NCBI RefSeq assembly: GCF_026262505.1 | Contig: NC_067205.1 | Location: 23,717,585 to 23,781,584, forward strand | Source: Trichomonas vaginalis G3 | Taxonomy: Eukaryota; Parabasalia; Trichomonadida; Trichomonadidae | Reading direction: 5' to 3' | Length of the DNA stretch: 64,000 bases | Shown: positions 1 through 9,308 of the stretch, piece after piece | Position numbering within the stretch: the first letter of the stretch is position 1 | Layout: each line of letters starts with the position of its first letter | Made by a program: the position numbers and the translations under genes | Notes under the pieces: model-generated | Told to the model about the DNA's origin: nothing | Database searches by the model: none | What the model saw: only the letters and a program-made list of their open reading frames with translations

Positions 1-180
1 AAATCACCTATTCTAACCACTTTGGTGTCATTGTCTATCTTTCTAACTGTTTCAAACTCAATGTTTGTCATTACTGTCTTTACATACAAAATAAAAATTT
101 TTCTTAGAAAAAATTAGCGTTATTTTTCTAACTAATGAAATTCATTATTTTTGTGCTGAATTCAATAAAAATAAAGTTTA

Positions 181-480
181 TGTTAGCATGTTAGATCTAA
201 CATTCTACCCTAAAAATTATTTTTTATTTTTTCTATCTTAAGGAAATTCATGAGAATTCATGAGTTTTTGACGAAGTGCAAAAGTTCACTTCGTGTCATA
301 ATGCAAAAAAATAATGCTGAAAACACACAAAATTCATGAGTTTTTGACGAAGTGCAAAAGTTCACTTCGTGTCATAATGCAAAAAAATAATGCTGAAAAC
401 ACACAAAATTCATGAGTTTTGTGTGTTTTAGACCATGTTAGAAAACAGGTGAGATCTCACCTCTTCACCTAAAATATATT
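181..480. repeat. Non-coding repeat zone downstream of the element A integrase
   Basis: Two full copies and a partial copy of a 76-bp unit start at 255, 331 and 407. Each contains a hairpin with arms ACGAAGTG and CACTTCGT. Two dispersed palindromes of the family found in all three elements flank them: a GTTAGATCTAAC version near 190-205 and a GGTGAGATCTCACC version near 449-462, each followed by TCTACCC or TTCACC and an AT-rich tract. A related hairpin (ACGAAGTGTC...CTCTTCGT) recurs at about 25597-25625 in element B. No gene is seen in 1-500. Confidence 0.8.
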
Positions 481-508
481 TTGTCTGATTTACATCTAAT
501 GAAAAAGT

Positions 509-1594
509 TTAGAAGAATTTTCTTATTCTTTCTGGCATATTTTTGTCTTTCCAGTACTCCCGCTCTAATGGTCCCAGATGTGTTGGCTTCGACTCTCTCA
601 AGTTCTTAGATGGTATAACATCTTCAACACCTCCTTCATATCTTACTTTATAAGTGTCATCGTTTATGTTGTAGTCAAGTATTTCAATAACCACTCCTCG
701 CTTTGCTTCGTCAATGGTTTCAGCAAGTTTGCCATTACTACTTTCAACTAATTTATGACGAGGATAAAACGCAATAGAGTCGTCAGCAGCTTTTATAAGA
801 TATCCATTACCTTGCGTAGAGTCTACGATATAATAGTTTCTACTTAACCTTAAACGTTTCTTTGTCAACGGTTTGTCGTCAAGAACTACACGAACTTTTG
901 TACCAGGAATGAGGGTAAATTGTGTTGAATTTCTGATATTTTGTGTTTGGCTTCGTTTCTTTTGTATATACTTTTCTTCTTGTTGTTGTGTCATTGAATT
1001 TGGTGTATGTCCTGTTGTAGAATGTGTTGAGGAATTATATACTTCGAGAAAATGTTTCATTGTTTCTTCGGTAAAGTCTCGCTCTTGATTTAAATCTCTG
1101 AGCGTTCTTATGAAGCGGTTTATGATGCCGAGTATGTTATGGTTATGGTCTTCAGTAGTGTAGTGAGTTATGTTATGCTTAATGAGAAAATCTGTGATTT
1201 CATTGCTGAGATATGCACTGTCTTGGTCTGATGTTAAAGTACTTGGGCTATGTTCTGCTACAAACTTTTGTAAAACTCTTAACACTTCACGAGTTCCTTT
1301 ATTTTTCATTGGATATGCATATGCTTTACGAGTGTTAACATTAATGAAGATGAGGAATGGTTTATGTCCTCCTTTTCTGCTTTGAATGAGTGTGTCAAAT
1401 TGGTATGCGTCAGGAGCGTTGGAGTAAATTGGTAAAAAGTAGTCGTAAGGGTTTATTTTTGTTTGATGTACAACATTTTTGTCAAAGAACCTTTTCACTT
1501 CAGCTCTGTTAGTAAATCCCCAACTCTTTGCAGCTTCATTGAACTTCTTAAATGACCTCCATGGATGTTGTTCGAATACTTCTTTCAAGCTCAT
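509..1594 (-). CDS. Integrase, retroviral (rve) type, element A
   Basis: A 361-residue protein with a central integrase-like core at roughly residues 60-180. FDTLIQSRKGGHKPFL opens the core, LTSDQDSAYLS gives its second acidic block, and HNILGIINRFIRTLRDLN gives the helix that follows. The C-terminal third is basic and contains a probable SH3/chromo-like segment (VRYEGGVEDVIPSKNLRES). Family knowledge: Polinton integrases insert the linear element into host DNA with a short target duplication. It is the last leftward gene visible in A, with repeats downstream. The ATG at 1594 follows an AGAATAAAA box by about 20 bp, a feature of many starts in these elements. Relatives are the integrase regions of B and C. 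Confidence 0.85.
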   Translation of the reverse strand: MSLKEVFEQHPWRSFKKFNEAAKSWGFTNRAEVKRFFDKNVVHQTKINPYDYFLPIYSNAPDAYQFDTLIQSRKGGHKPFLIFINVNTRKAYAYPMKNKGTREVLRVLQKFVAEHSPSTLTSDQDSAYLSNEITDFLIKHNITHYTTEDHNHNILGIINRFIRTLRDLNQERDFTEETMKHFLEVYNSSTHSTTGHTPNSMTQQQEEKYIQKKRSQTQNIRNSTQFTLIPGTKVRVVLDDKPLTKKRLRLSRNYYIVDSTQGNGYLIKAADDSIAFYPRHKLVESSNGKLAETIDEAKRGVVIEILDYNINDDTYKVRYEGGVEDVIPSKNLRESKPTHLGPLEREYWKDKNMPERIRKFF

Positions 1595-1635
1595 TTATGT
1601 AAAGTTAAAGATTTTATTCTAGGCTCAAGCGCGTT

Positions 1636-3030
1636 CATTGAACGCGGTACCATGCGAATATAGTCACAAATGGTGGCATATAATCTGCACCCGAGCCTGT
1701 TGGATTTGTTGTGAAAGTATGTGAATGATTTCCTCCTGGTTCAGTTGGTCGAAAAGTCTTTTTTGCTGCATTGTTATAAGATGGAGATAAAACGTCATTG
1801 CCAGCTTCATACTCTGAGTTTTATAATGGGTGGTCTCTTAATGAGTGGCTATGGTCGCCAGAAAAGTTTGTAGTTCCTGTATGAGTGTGGGGTGGAAGGT
1901 TTGCTTCAGTAATTTTCTTCGAACCTCCTGTTTGCTTTGAATATCTAGCACAGTATAAGAATTTATATACAATCTGTTCCCCGTACCGAAACCCAGAACT
2001 GTTGCTGGATTTATTGAGTTTCATTGACGTATAAATAGAACCTATAGGATATAATGTTTGAAGTATTTCTGTCTTTAATGTTTGAAGCTCTGTTTTGTCA
2101 GCTTTCTTATCTAACATTGCTGGTAGTTCATATGCTTCAAAGTTTCTGGCATGATCTTCAATATTCCTGCAACTCTTATCTAAATTGTTAAGAGTATCTT
2201 TTACGCTTGTACTTGGATTTTCTAATGGTGCACTTGAACCAAGGTCAAAGTTCAATATTATGTCGTCTGCTCTAACAGTAGTGAAGGATTTATGTGTATG
2301 GTTCTTGTCAGCTTTACTGTCTAACATTGCTGGTAGTTCATGTGTTTCAAAGTTTCTGACATGACCTTCAATGTTCATACATTTACTATTTAAGGAGTTT
2401 AGTGTATCTTTTTACGCTTGTACTTGGATTCTCTAATGGTGCAGAAACCAAGGATATAGTTCAATATTATGTCGTCTGCTCTAACAGTAGTGAAGGATTT
2501 ATGTGTAGGTTCTTCTGTCGGCTTTACTGTCTAATGTAGCTTGAAGTTCATTTATATCGGAATGTTGTGTTTATGAGATTTCAAAACTTTGTTCATTGCT
2601 TCGAGTTCAACTTTGTCAGCTTTACTTTTAATAGCATCTTCAAACGTTATTTTTGCCTTAACTCTCAAAGTAAATCTTGGTTCAACTAATACACCGTTAA
2701 CATTGAAAGTAGAGGCATAAATTTCACCGGTATAACCAAATGCTTCTGGTGCTTTAGCTACATCATACTGTACAGTACAGCTTATGTCATAACCTTTAGC
2801 ACGAATGTATTTATATCTTCTTTCATTAACATTTTTTGTCTTCGCTTCATCACTTCGTGTTAAATATCCATGGTAGTCCGTTATAATCTGTTCGTCTGAA
2901 GTTATATAATGAACATGGTTTTTATCTGCTTTACTATTTAATGTAGCTTGAAGTTCATTTATATCGGAGATATTGTGTTATGTTCTTTATCTGCTTTTTC
3001 GGCTAATTTTCTCTTCTATCTCATTTATTT
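1636..3030 (-). pseudogene. Phage-like tail-fibre gene region, element A (broken)
   Basis: The region encodes a fibre protein built from repeats with ADK and HTH signatures (KADKNHTHKS, LDSKADKNHTHK) followed by a collar-like domain of the phage T4 Gp10 C-terminal/short tail fibre kind: YPIGSIYTSM, then GGSKKITEANLPPHTHTG, ending in MPPF...FAWYRVQ. Such domains trimerise and bind receptors in phages, so a role in host attachment is inferred. The region is broken and its repeats make its true extent uncertain. A related gene lies next to the integrase in B and C. Confidence 0.75.
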
Positions 3031-3035
3031 CAAGT

Positions 3036-3569
3036 TCATGCTACCACCACCTCCCGAAGAAGTATTTTCTTCAGCTCTTGAAGAACGTCCACTTCGCCAT
3101 CTTTGGTGTCAATAATGAGACTTTGAGTTAAAACCTTTCCTGTCTTAATGGATGTTTGTAAAACTTCTTCTTCACCGTGTTCGGGGTCATGGTCGTCATC
3201 ATATCTTGTGAAATCAGAGATGTTGTCATACATTAAGCATATCTGTCTCAAAAGTTCTGCTATTTGAAACTGGAACGAAAGATATACAGAACTTTCATCA
3301 TCTCCTAAAGTCAAGTCTGCTTTCTTAAGTATTTCTTGAATGTATGCAATGAGAACAGAGTACCTTGGAAAATATTCGAACAATATTTCATTAGCTGTTG
3401 GTTTTGGTGGTTCTTCTGGAGTTTCTGTTGTTTCAGTTCCTTCTGTTGGAGTTTCTGCATCTCTTGACTTCAATGCTCTTGCTCTCAAAGACCTAAATGT
3501 TAGAGCACCGGGTTTTACAAAGGACTTTATAAATGCTTTAATAGTTCCTGGTAAGTTATTGTTTAGCAT
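3036..3569 (-). CDS. Hypothetical protein, fibre cluster, element A
   Basis: A 177-residue protein of unknown function. The N-terminus is basic (FRSLRARALKSRD), followed by a Thr/Pro/Glu-rich linker at about residues 38-58, then a probably helical domain (EYFPRYSVLIAYIQEILKKAD) and an acidic stretch (DDDHDPEHGEEEV). Its start overlaps the end of the collagen-like gene by 14 bp, and it lies between that gene and the fibre region. Its position suggests a fibre or fibre-assembly role, but no domain is recognised. Confidence 0.65.
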   Translation of the reverse strand: MLNNNLPGTIKAFIKSFVKPGALTFRSLRARALKSRDAETPTEGTETTETPEEPPKPTANEILFEYFPRYSVLIAYIQEILKKADLTLGDDESSVYLSFQFQIAELLRQICLMYDNISDFTRYDDDHDPEHGEEEVLQTSIKTGKVLTQSLIIDTKDGEVDVLQELKKILLREVVVA

Positions 3570-4542
3570 TAAGTAAGTTCCTTATGCTTCCATCATGTAC
3601 GTCCATAGCACTATGTAAAAAATCTATACTTTTCTTGTAGTCAGCAATAGACTGACTGTGATTTTTTAAAGATTTGTCAATACCTTTAAGCCAATCTTCA
3701 TGCATGTCTGATACTGAGCCAAGAATATCATTTGCTTCCTTTAGTGTATTTTGTGCTTGTCGTAAAGTATCCAATCCCGTACGTGCATTGTTTGCTATAC
3801 GTCTTACAGTATCTATTTGACTCCTTGTTTCTTGCATCCAACCAGATAAAGTTTTAATAGTATCCGAACCATTTGAAATGAAGTTCAAAGCATTTTTAAC
3901 GTCATCTAAAGCTTCTTCACCAAGTACTGCCCATATCTTTCCGATTTGGTATTGAAGAACTCCATATGAAGCAGCTGTTAAACCAGTATTTATAAGGTCC
4001 CATATCCATGATTTAGCAGTTTTTCCATCCTTTCCATCCAAACCGTTCTCGCCTTGAGGTCCTTGTATTCCTTGTATTCCTTGTATTCCTTGTGGTCCTT
4101 GTGGTCCGGTGTCACCCTTCTCTCCTTTCAGTTCATCTTTATGTTCGTTATAATATTCTAATGTCATAAGGTGTACATCATTACTGCTACCAGCAACGCC
4201 GAGAATTTGTTTCTCATTCATGACTAAATTCTTTAGGCATTTAATGTTGTCGTCAAATCGAAAGCTTTTTAACAATTCAATGAGAACATTCAGTACTTTC
4301 ACTATTGAGGCATCTACTGTAGAATTTATATATTGCACCGTTCCATCATTTATGATGGGAACCTTGCTTGTTGTAATGAATGGGTCATAAGTGTTAAAAG
4401 TATCGAAATCAATGACTTTTTTAGTTTTTCCATCGTCAATGACTAAATCATTGCCTTCAATGGTTAAAGTTGAGTTTTCGTTTACTAGTTCATGTGCTCT
4501 TCTTGCTTCATTTGTTTCATACGCATATGCAGCAATAGTCAT
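3556..4542 (-). CDS. Collagen-like fibre protein, element A
   Basis: A 328-residue protein. Residues 1-140 form a mixed domain. A collagen-like stretch of about ten Gly-X-Y triplets follows (GEKGDTGPQGPQGIQGIQ...). The rest is a long helical, coiled-coil-like region with heptad patterns (TVRRIANNARTGLDTLRQA). Collagen-like triplets followed by coiled coil are typical of trimeric fibres in phages and large DNA viruses, so a virion surface fibre is likely. Its ATG lies only 17 bp from the ATG of the divergent minor capsid gene at 4560. Confidence 0.75.
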   Translation of the reverse strand: MTIAAYAYETNEARRAHELVNENSTLTIEGNDLVIDDGKTKKVIDFDTFNTYDPFITTSKVPIINDGTVQYINSTVDASIVKVLNVLIELLKSFRFDDNIKCLKNLVMNEKQILGVAGSSNDVHLMTLEYYNEHKDELKGEKGDTGPQGPQGIQGIQGIQGPQGENGLDGKDGKTAKSWIWDLINTGLTAASYGVLQYQIGKIWAVLGEEALDDVKNALNFISNGSDTIKTLSGWMQETRSQIDTVRRIANNARTGLDTLRQAQNTLKEANDILGSVSDMHEDWLKGIDKSLKNHSQSIADYKKSIDFLHSAMDVHDGSIRNLLNAKQ

Positions 4543-4559
4543 ATTTTAATGAGAATAAA
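4543..4559. promoter_or_regulatory. 17-bp divergent intergenic gap, element A
   Basis: The start codons of the collagen-like gene (minus) and the minor capsid candidate (plus) are separated by 17 bp containing AGAATAAA. Any promoter serving both genes must be very compact or overlap the coding sequence. The same arrangement recurs at unrelated gene pairs in A, B and C. Confidence 0.6.
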
Positions 4560-5324
4560 ATGTTGTTCTATTTGCAAAGTACAGACCCAAACGAATACGG
4601 GACAGTAAAGCTACAAACAAACTTAGGTCTTCAGAATGAAGCGCTTGCTTTCAGAGTTGTTGACTTCAATACTATCGCAACTTTTGTCATAACAGATGAA
4701 ACAGATTTCATGGAGTTTGAAATAGATGACAAAAGAAGTTTTATAACATTTCCTAACAGAGCAGAGTATAGAATAGATAAAATTGCTGGAGTGTTAAATG
4801 CTCTCATAAATGAAGAAACTATTGACAACATAGATGTCGAACTCTCTTCTGAGGGAACATTGAAGTTCAGTAGCAAGAAAGAGTTCAAGATAACACGAAT
4901 GAGTCATAGAGTTCAACTTCTTTTAGGAGCATACCATATGACATTTCCTTTGAAAAGTGTTGACAAAACGATTGAGATGAAATCTGTTCCATATGTATGT
5001 TATGGTAATTGTTTGTACATTGAGTCAAAAATAGCTAATGTCACAGGCATTTCAGGAGTTAATAGTAAAGGTTCAGTAGAATATAAATCTTTCTGTTATG
5101 CAGTCAATTCAATGTTCATTCCAAACGTTCCTGTCATAGCAACTCATTTAGGTAAATGGGTTCGCATTAGTCCTCATAATTTGAAAGACATGCAATTCAG
5201 ACTTGTTGACTTTCAAGGAGAGCCTGTAGAACTGAAGGCACCAGTGCGAATGACTGTTGAAGTTGACTTTTTAGAAAATATTAAATGCAACAGCTTACAA
5301 GAGAACTCAGAGCTAAAAATATAA
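4560..5324 (+). CDS. Probable minor capsid (penton) protein, element A
   Basis: A 254-residue, beta-rich protein. The C-terminal part (WVRISPHNLKDMQFRLVDFQ then GEPVELKAPVRMTVEVDF) closely resembles the end of the 262-residue protein of elements B and C (NLTLVDANFVPVKLLCPMYLSM) in spacing and pattern. Family knowledge: Polinton and PLV genomes carry a single-jelly-roll penton protein of about this size. Assignment rests on size, beta-rich composition and position, not on a search. The 80-residue gene starts inside its 3' end. Confidence 0.55.
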   Translation: MLFYLQSTDPNEYGTVKLQTNLGLQNEALAFRVVDFNTIATFVITDETDFMEFEIDDKRSFITFPNRAEYRIDKIAGVLNALINEETIDNIDVELSSEGTLKFSSKKEFKITRMSHRVQLLLGAYHMTFPLKSVDKTIEMKSVPYVCYGNCLYIESKIANVTGISGVNSKGSVEYKSFCYAVNSMFIPNVPVIATHLGKWVRISPHNLKDMQFRLVDFQGEPVELKAPVRMTVEVDFLENIKCNSLQENSELKI

Positions 5325-5527
5325 AGTATGAATGTTATGTATTAGGTCATGAACTTTGGTTGTTGCTGTTTGATGAAACAAATGAGTTAGTTATGTCAGT
5401 CAAGAGAACAGAAAAATATTGTGTTAGTGAAAACTGCACCAAGTCAATAAGATTAGGTTTGCATTATGAAGATGAGTTCGATACTGTTGAAGAAGTTTTG
5501 GATAGATATTACAAATTGCTAACTTGA
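5285..5527 (+). CDS. Small hypothetical protein, element A
   Basis: An 80-residue protein that starts with an ATG inside the 3' end of the minor capsid candidate (40-bp overlap). It alternates charged and hydrophobic residues (YECYVLGHELWLLLFDETNE) and ends with an acidic helix (EDEFDTVEEVLDRYYKLL). No family is recognised. Tight overlap suggests co-expression with the upstream gene. Confidence 0.55.
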   Translation: MQQLTRELRAKNIKYECYVLGHELWLLLFDETNELVMSVKRTEKYCVSENCTKSIRLGLHYEDEFDTVEEVLDRYYKLLT

Positions 5528-5586
5528 AATTTTTTGACTGACGGCGCAAAGCGCCAAGATGGGCTCAAAGAGCCCTCCTGACTGCT

Positions 5587-6201
5587 TTAATTTACTAAAA
5601 CATATTTCAAACAAAGTTTATATTCTGTTGAAAGTTTTGTATACTCGTTCGAATATTTATACTTAAACTCAACTCCTGGAGTACCTGGTGTTTCAATGAT
5701 GCGGATGTTACCTATTTTCATGAATGGTGGCGTTTGACCACAGCATTCGATTTCAGGGTCGAGATAGTCAATGACACATTGTTTCCCTGTTATTCGTGAT
5801 ATAACATTTTCAAGGTCCTCCTTTGTTAGAATTATTTGGTTCTTGCTTATAAGATTTGTCAAAAGCTTCTTATCGTCTTTGAGTAAAATTGTTTGGTATA
5901 ACTGAAGAAGGTAATGGTCTACGTTATCTGAAGGATTTGTTTGAACATTTGTGTAAGGGTTGTCGTTGGCTTCTCTTGAAAGAATTTGGTCCAGTGGTGG
6001 ATACTCTAACTTAACATCTGATGTAGCGTTAGCGTTTGAAGCTGAGTTTAAATTCACGGATTTCAGTTCTGGTTCTTTTTCTTTCAAACACTCTGAACTA
6101 TAGTTCTTTATGACAATATTGTTTGTCGTTCGTGAGTCAACATTTGATGTTGGTTCAATTGGAACATTAACGGCACCAGCTAAGATGGATTTGCTTCTCA
6201 T
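5587..6201 (-). CDS. Conserved element protein (EPDIACCG family), element A
   Basis: A 204-residue protein. The first half is Asn/Ser-rich and probably disordered. The C-terminal half has a helical segment and the motif DPEIECCG, then a beta-rich end. Elements B and C have a homologue with EPDIACCG at the same relative place (20859-21440 and 54308-54885), so the family is conserved between lineages that differ strongly elsewhere. Function is unknown. In B and C it sits between the two capsid genes, which suggests a virion or assembly role. The start is preceded by AGAATAAAAA at about 10 bp. Confidence 0.7.
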   Translation of the reverse strand: MRSKSILAGAVNVPIEPTSNVDSRTTNNIVIKNYSSECLKEKEPELKSVNLNSASNANATSDVKLEYPPLDQILSREANDNPYTNVQTNPSDNVDHYLLQLYQTILLKDDKKLLTNLISKNQIILTKEDLENVISRITGKQCVIDYLDPEIECCGQTPPFMKIGNIRIIETPGTPGVEFKYKYSNEYTKLSTEYKLCLKYVLVN

Positions 6202-6260
6202 TTCATATAGAATAAAAACCTTTTATATGTATGAAATGAACAATATACTCGACAAGGGTT

Positions 6261-6629
6261 TTGAATGTAAAGCTAACGAATGAAAATATTGTTGAATTCA
6301 CTGAGACAGGTGCTGTGTATAAAGATGTAGAACTACTGAACAAAAGAGCTAAGGGAAGAAGCAGGAATATGAACAAAGGGTGGAAGCCTATAAAAATTTA
6401 TGTCAATGATGGCTCAGGAGGTTCAAACATAAAGTATGCAGAAAGTTATAGAGTTTATGCTCTCAAAGGTGAAAAGCCTTCATTTAAGAACAGCTATTCT
6501 AACGCATATCCTCAAAAGCTAACGGATGGGGAAGTGGATGATATGAATGACAGCAAAAATATTAACAGAAATGGCGACAGAGATGCATGGAATTTGTTTA
6601 CCATCAGTCAATTGAAGGTTAAACTTTAA
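6261..6629 (+). CDS. Hypothetical protein, element A
   Basis: About 122 residues, basic, beta-prone with Gly/Ser/Asn-rich turns (NDGSGGSNIKYAESYRVYAL). No family is recognised. It converges with the packaging ATPase gene, overlapping its end by 4 bp. The start is unclear because no good ATG lies at the beginning of the frame. Confidence 0.45.
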   Translation: MNVKLTNENIVEFTETGAVYKDVELLNKRAKGRSRNMNKGWKPIKIYVNDGSGGSNIKYAESYRVYALKGEKPSFKNSYSNAYPQKLTDGEVDDMNDSKNINRNGDRDAWNLFTISQLKVKL

Positions 6630-7513
6630 AACAATGTTGGTCGTTCCCATGGAATATTTTTGACTTTAATGGTATTAGTCATGATATGAATCTCAAGGTA
6701 TGAACGAGGAGAGATGAGAGACTTATATGCTTCCCAAATTTCTTCAAAAGGTAATGTTATACCTGACTGTTTCCAAATGAGTTCAATATCATAACGTGAG
6801 AAACCTTGAAAGATAACGAAGTCAGTTATGAGACGTTTTATGTTTAAAGCTAAAAACCTCCATGTTTGCATAAGTATTGCTACAGTTAAATGGTAATGTC
6901 TGACTTTAGTAATGATGTTAGCTAATGGTGAGTCAGGCTTTGACACTAAACCTTTTCCGGCGAAGTCGTCGCAAACGAGCAGAGTGTTTGAAGGATATTT
7001 TTTGAAGGGGTATTTTGAAAGTTTTGATAGAATGTAGTTTGTCAGTCGTTTCATATCGTAAACTCCTGAGTATTGACGTAAGTGGTGTTTGTCAATAATT
7101 CTTTCCATCTCCTCAGAAGTCTTTTGCATTCCTGACTGTATAAATTCAACGATGGCATAATATTTCCTCTTACGTCGAATGTAACGTTGAAGAAATTCAA
7201 TGAGTTCACTGTCTGGAACTTTAACGATAGAGGCTTGAACTTTTGACATGAATGTTTTCGCTGTTGAGTCCATAGAGTCTGAAGTTGCTGATATAATGAT
7301 TTGGTCATAGTAAGAGTCGTTTCCTAAACGCTCTGTTATGAGTATATGACGAATGAGGTTAAATGTCTTACCTGAACCCATCTTTCCACAATAGAAATAC
7401 ACACCATTTGAACAGAATTCATAATCTTTGCTGAAAGGAAGAATGAGAGAAGAGTTAAGTTTGTCTGTAGTTTCATTCATGTCTTCATCTACGTCATGTA
7501 TTAAATGCTTCAT
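6626..7513 (-). CDS. Genome-packaging ATPase (A32/FtsK-HerA type), element A
   Basis: A 295-residue P-loop ATPase. Walker A is GKMGSGKTF near residue 45 and Walker B is LLVCDDFAG near residue 190. The rest follows the layout of the 291-residue ATPase of elements B and C. Known role of the family: it drives DNA into preformed capsids of Polintons, virophages and nucleocytoplasmic viruses. With the capsid-type genes it indicates a virion-forming ancestor. The ATG is 16 bp from the ATG of the divergent gene at 7530. Confidence 0.85.
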   Translation of the reverse strand: MKHLIHDVDEDMNETTDKLNSSLILPFSKDYEFCSNGVYFYCGKMGSGKTFNLIRHILITERLGNDSYYDQIIISATSDSMDSTAKTFMSKVQASIVKVPDSELIEFLQRYIRRKRKYYAIVEFIQSGMQKTSEEMERIIDKHHLRQYSGVYDMKRLTNYILSKLSKYPFKKYPSNTLLVCDDFAGKGLVSKPDSPLANIITKVRHYHLTVAILMQTWRFLALNIKRLITDFVIFQGFSRYDIELIWKQSGITLPFEEIWEAYKSLISPRSYLEIHIMTNTIKVKNIPWERPTLF

Positions 7514-7529
7514 TTTATCTCCATTAAAA
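7514..7529. promoter_or_regulatory. 16-bp divergent intergenic gap, element A
   Basis: The whole spacer between the ATPase start (minus) and the 293-residue gene (plus) is 16 bp and AT-rich (TTTATCTCCATTAAAA). It matches the ultra-short divergent spacers at other gene pairs of these elements. Confidence 0.6.
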
Positions 7530-8411
7530 ATGCAAGTCAGAAATATTCAGAACATAGCACCGAGTCTAACTGACAAGAGTATAAAGATATACTATGAACA
7601 CGTTATGATGAAACCAACCAAAATTCAAGAAAGTCAGTATACTTATGAATATCCAAGACACTGGGTAGAGTATGTAGGAGGTGAGAAAGCTATTGAAATC
7701 AGACAGGTTCGAAGTATTCCAGCAGGAAGGACAATATTATTGAAGAACTTTAATGTTTTGAGGTATAATGATGAAACAAAGAAGCAAGATAGTTTTCCTG
7801 TTGCTGTGTATGTGAACTTAGATACAGGAGATGACATGAAAGTTTTTAATACAAAGCTTCAAACGGTAGTGAGAGAACAACTGACTGCGGAAGGGCATCC
7901 ATTACCTTCAGAAGTTACCATAGCATATAATTTTGAAACAAACTCAATAGATTTTAAAGTCATCTCTGCAAAGAAGTCAGGATTTACATTTAATGAAGCA
8001 GATGTATATTCGAATGAAAACTTCAATGCTATTGCATGGTTAGATAATGACGATTGCTTTAAGAAAATCTTTAAATTCAGTGACTCAAAGATGTCAATAG
8101 ATGACCTTCGTGGAATGTTACCATCGACGTTTACAGTAGAAGGTTCAGCAGGATTGCTTACAAGATTGTCAATTGGTGGTATTTGGTCTCGTGAAAACAT
8201 TGTTATAAAATCCAGTATAAGTGAATTTGCTGAAGAATCTATATTATGTCTTTCAAACTACATGTATTCGCCGCCGAAGCATTATAGTATAACAAACTTT
8301 GTCAGTAAGTTTAACATAAGACTTGTCGAACCTTCTTCAATGAAAGATGTTGTGCTACCTAAAGATGGAAAGGATGGACTCATTATTGAGATGATTTTAA
8401 TAGCATATTAA
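7530..8411 (+). CDS. Virion-type family protein (two paralogues in B and C), element A
   Basis: A 293-residue protein, with the start taken at the ATG just after the 16-bp divergent gap. Near residue 30 YEYPRHWVEYVGGEKAIEIRQ aligns in pattern with YRFDYPIRWLQSPSDAKAIG in elements B and C. The C-terminal part (IKSSISEFAEESILCLSN, then YSPPKHYSITNF) aligns with HASFSSSNNSFLC...YEPPSNSFSDF. One member is present here and two in each of B and C. Function is unknown; its abundance and company suggest a structural virion protein. The next gene starts with zero spacing (TAAATG). Confidence 0.65.
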   Translation: MQVRNIQNIAPSLTDKSIKIYYEHVMMKPTKIQESQYTYEYPRHWVEYVGGEKAIEIRQVRSIPAGRTILLKNFNVLRYNDETKKQDSFPVAVYVNLDTGDDMKVFNTKLQTVVREQLTAEGHPLPSEVTIAYNFETNSIDFKVISAKKSGFTFNEADVYSNENFNAIAWLDNDDCFKKIFKFSDSKMSIDDLRGMLPSTFTVEGSAGLLTRLSIGGIWSRENIVIKSSISEFAEESILCLSNYMYSPPKHYSITNFVSKFNIRLVEPSSMKDVVLPKDGKDGLIIEMILIAY

Positions 8412-8636
8412 ATGAGCTTGTTCTTGAAGGTCGTTCATGATGAAATAACAGTTGTAGAAGATGTTAGCAATTGTTCAGATATTTTGAAGCGTATAGATGA
8501 TATAAGAAAGAAGTTAGATAGACCGCAAAGCGGTGAGGGCGAAGCCCGTGAGAACGCTTATGTTTCATTGACTTTCTCCAGTAACGAGAACTTTTATGAG
8601 ATAATATTGAAGAGAGATGATTTTAATATGGTGTAA
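8412..8636 (+). CDS. Small hypothetical protein, element A
   Basis: A 74-residue, mostly helical protein (DILKRIDDIRKKLDRPQSG). Its ATG follows the previous stop codon directly, and its own stop is followed directly by the next ATG (TAAATG at both joints). No family is recognised. The back-to-back packing suggests a single transcript or overlapping promoter and stop signals. Confidence 0.6.
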   Translation: MSLFLKVVHDEITVVEDVSNCSDILKRIDDIRKKLDRPQSGEGEARENAYVSLTFSSNENFYEIILKRDDFNMV

Positions 8637-9164
8637 ATGGTAGCTTGGGCAGCTTTAGGCGCAATGGGAACAAAAGCATTAGCATTTGGAGCAAAAGCAC
8701 TTGGAGCTTATGACGCAGTAAATAAAATGAGTGGAGGAAGGTTTTCGAAGACATTAGATGCAAATAAAGGGAAGATTGGAGGCTGGGTTGCAAAGAAGTT
8801 AAGATTAAATAAAATAGGGCTCATAAATAAAGCATCCAATTTGGTTGCGACTGAGTCAGAAAATGCTTTAGGAAAGGACGATGAGTTTGCAAAACACGCA
8901 AAAGACTTTAATGACCAGATGAAAGGTGAAACAATGCATTTAAATAGAGTCGATGGAACTAAAGAAAATGTTTCTTCTCCACCAGTAGTTCTTCCGTATG
9001 GTCCCTATGGAATGTATGGAAACCCTTACGAAAGACCATTTGACCCATTGACTGGTGGAAGTAACTGGTATCATTACGGCCGAAGAAGAAAGATAGTCAA
9101 GTTGGAGACAGACGTGAAGAAAGCAACTAAAAAGAAACCAAGGAAGAGAGTTATAAAGCAATGA
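8637..9164 (+). CDS. Membrane-active virion-type protein candidate, element A
   Basis: A 175-residue protein. Residues 1-35 are Ala/Gly-rich and amphipathic or hydrophobic (MVAWAALGAMGTKALAFGAK), followed by basic segments. A Pro/Tyr/Gly-rich middle (VVLPYGPYGMYGNPYERP) precedes a very basic tail (KKATKKKPRKRV). It resembles in layout the 191-residue gene of element C. Such Gly/Ala-rich helices with basic tails occur in membrane-lytic and core proteins of adeno-like viruses; the role is inferred. Confidence 0.6.
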   Translation: MVAWAALGAMGTKALAFGAKALGAYDAVNKMSGGRFSKTLDANKGKIGGWVAKKLRLNKIGLINKASNLVATESENALGKDDEFAKHAKDFNDQMKGETMHLNRVDGTKENVSSPPVVLPYGPYGMYGNPYERPFDPLTGGSNWYHYGRRRKIVKLETDVKKATKKKPRKRVIKQ

Positions 9165-9308
9165 ATTCAACAGGGTGAAAAAACAGGTGAGAAAACAGGT
9201 GAGATCTCACCACTTCACCTAAATTTATTTTTGTGCTATGTTTTCATACGTGTGAGGGTGGTGATATCATTATTTTTTAAGTTTATTTTTTATTTTATTT
9301 GGATGTAA
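9165..9308 (+). repeat. GGTGAGATCTCACC palindrome cluster 3' of a gene, element A
   Basis: Directly after the stop codon at 9164 come three direct GGTGA-type units, the palindrome GGTGAGATCTCACC, then TTCACC and an AT-rich tract. This is the same module that lies beside gene ends in B and C. Confidence 0.75.
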
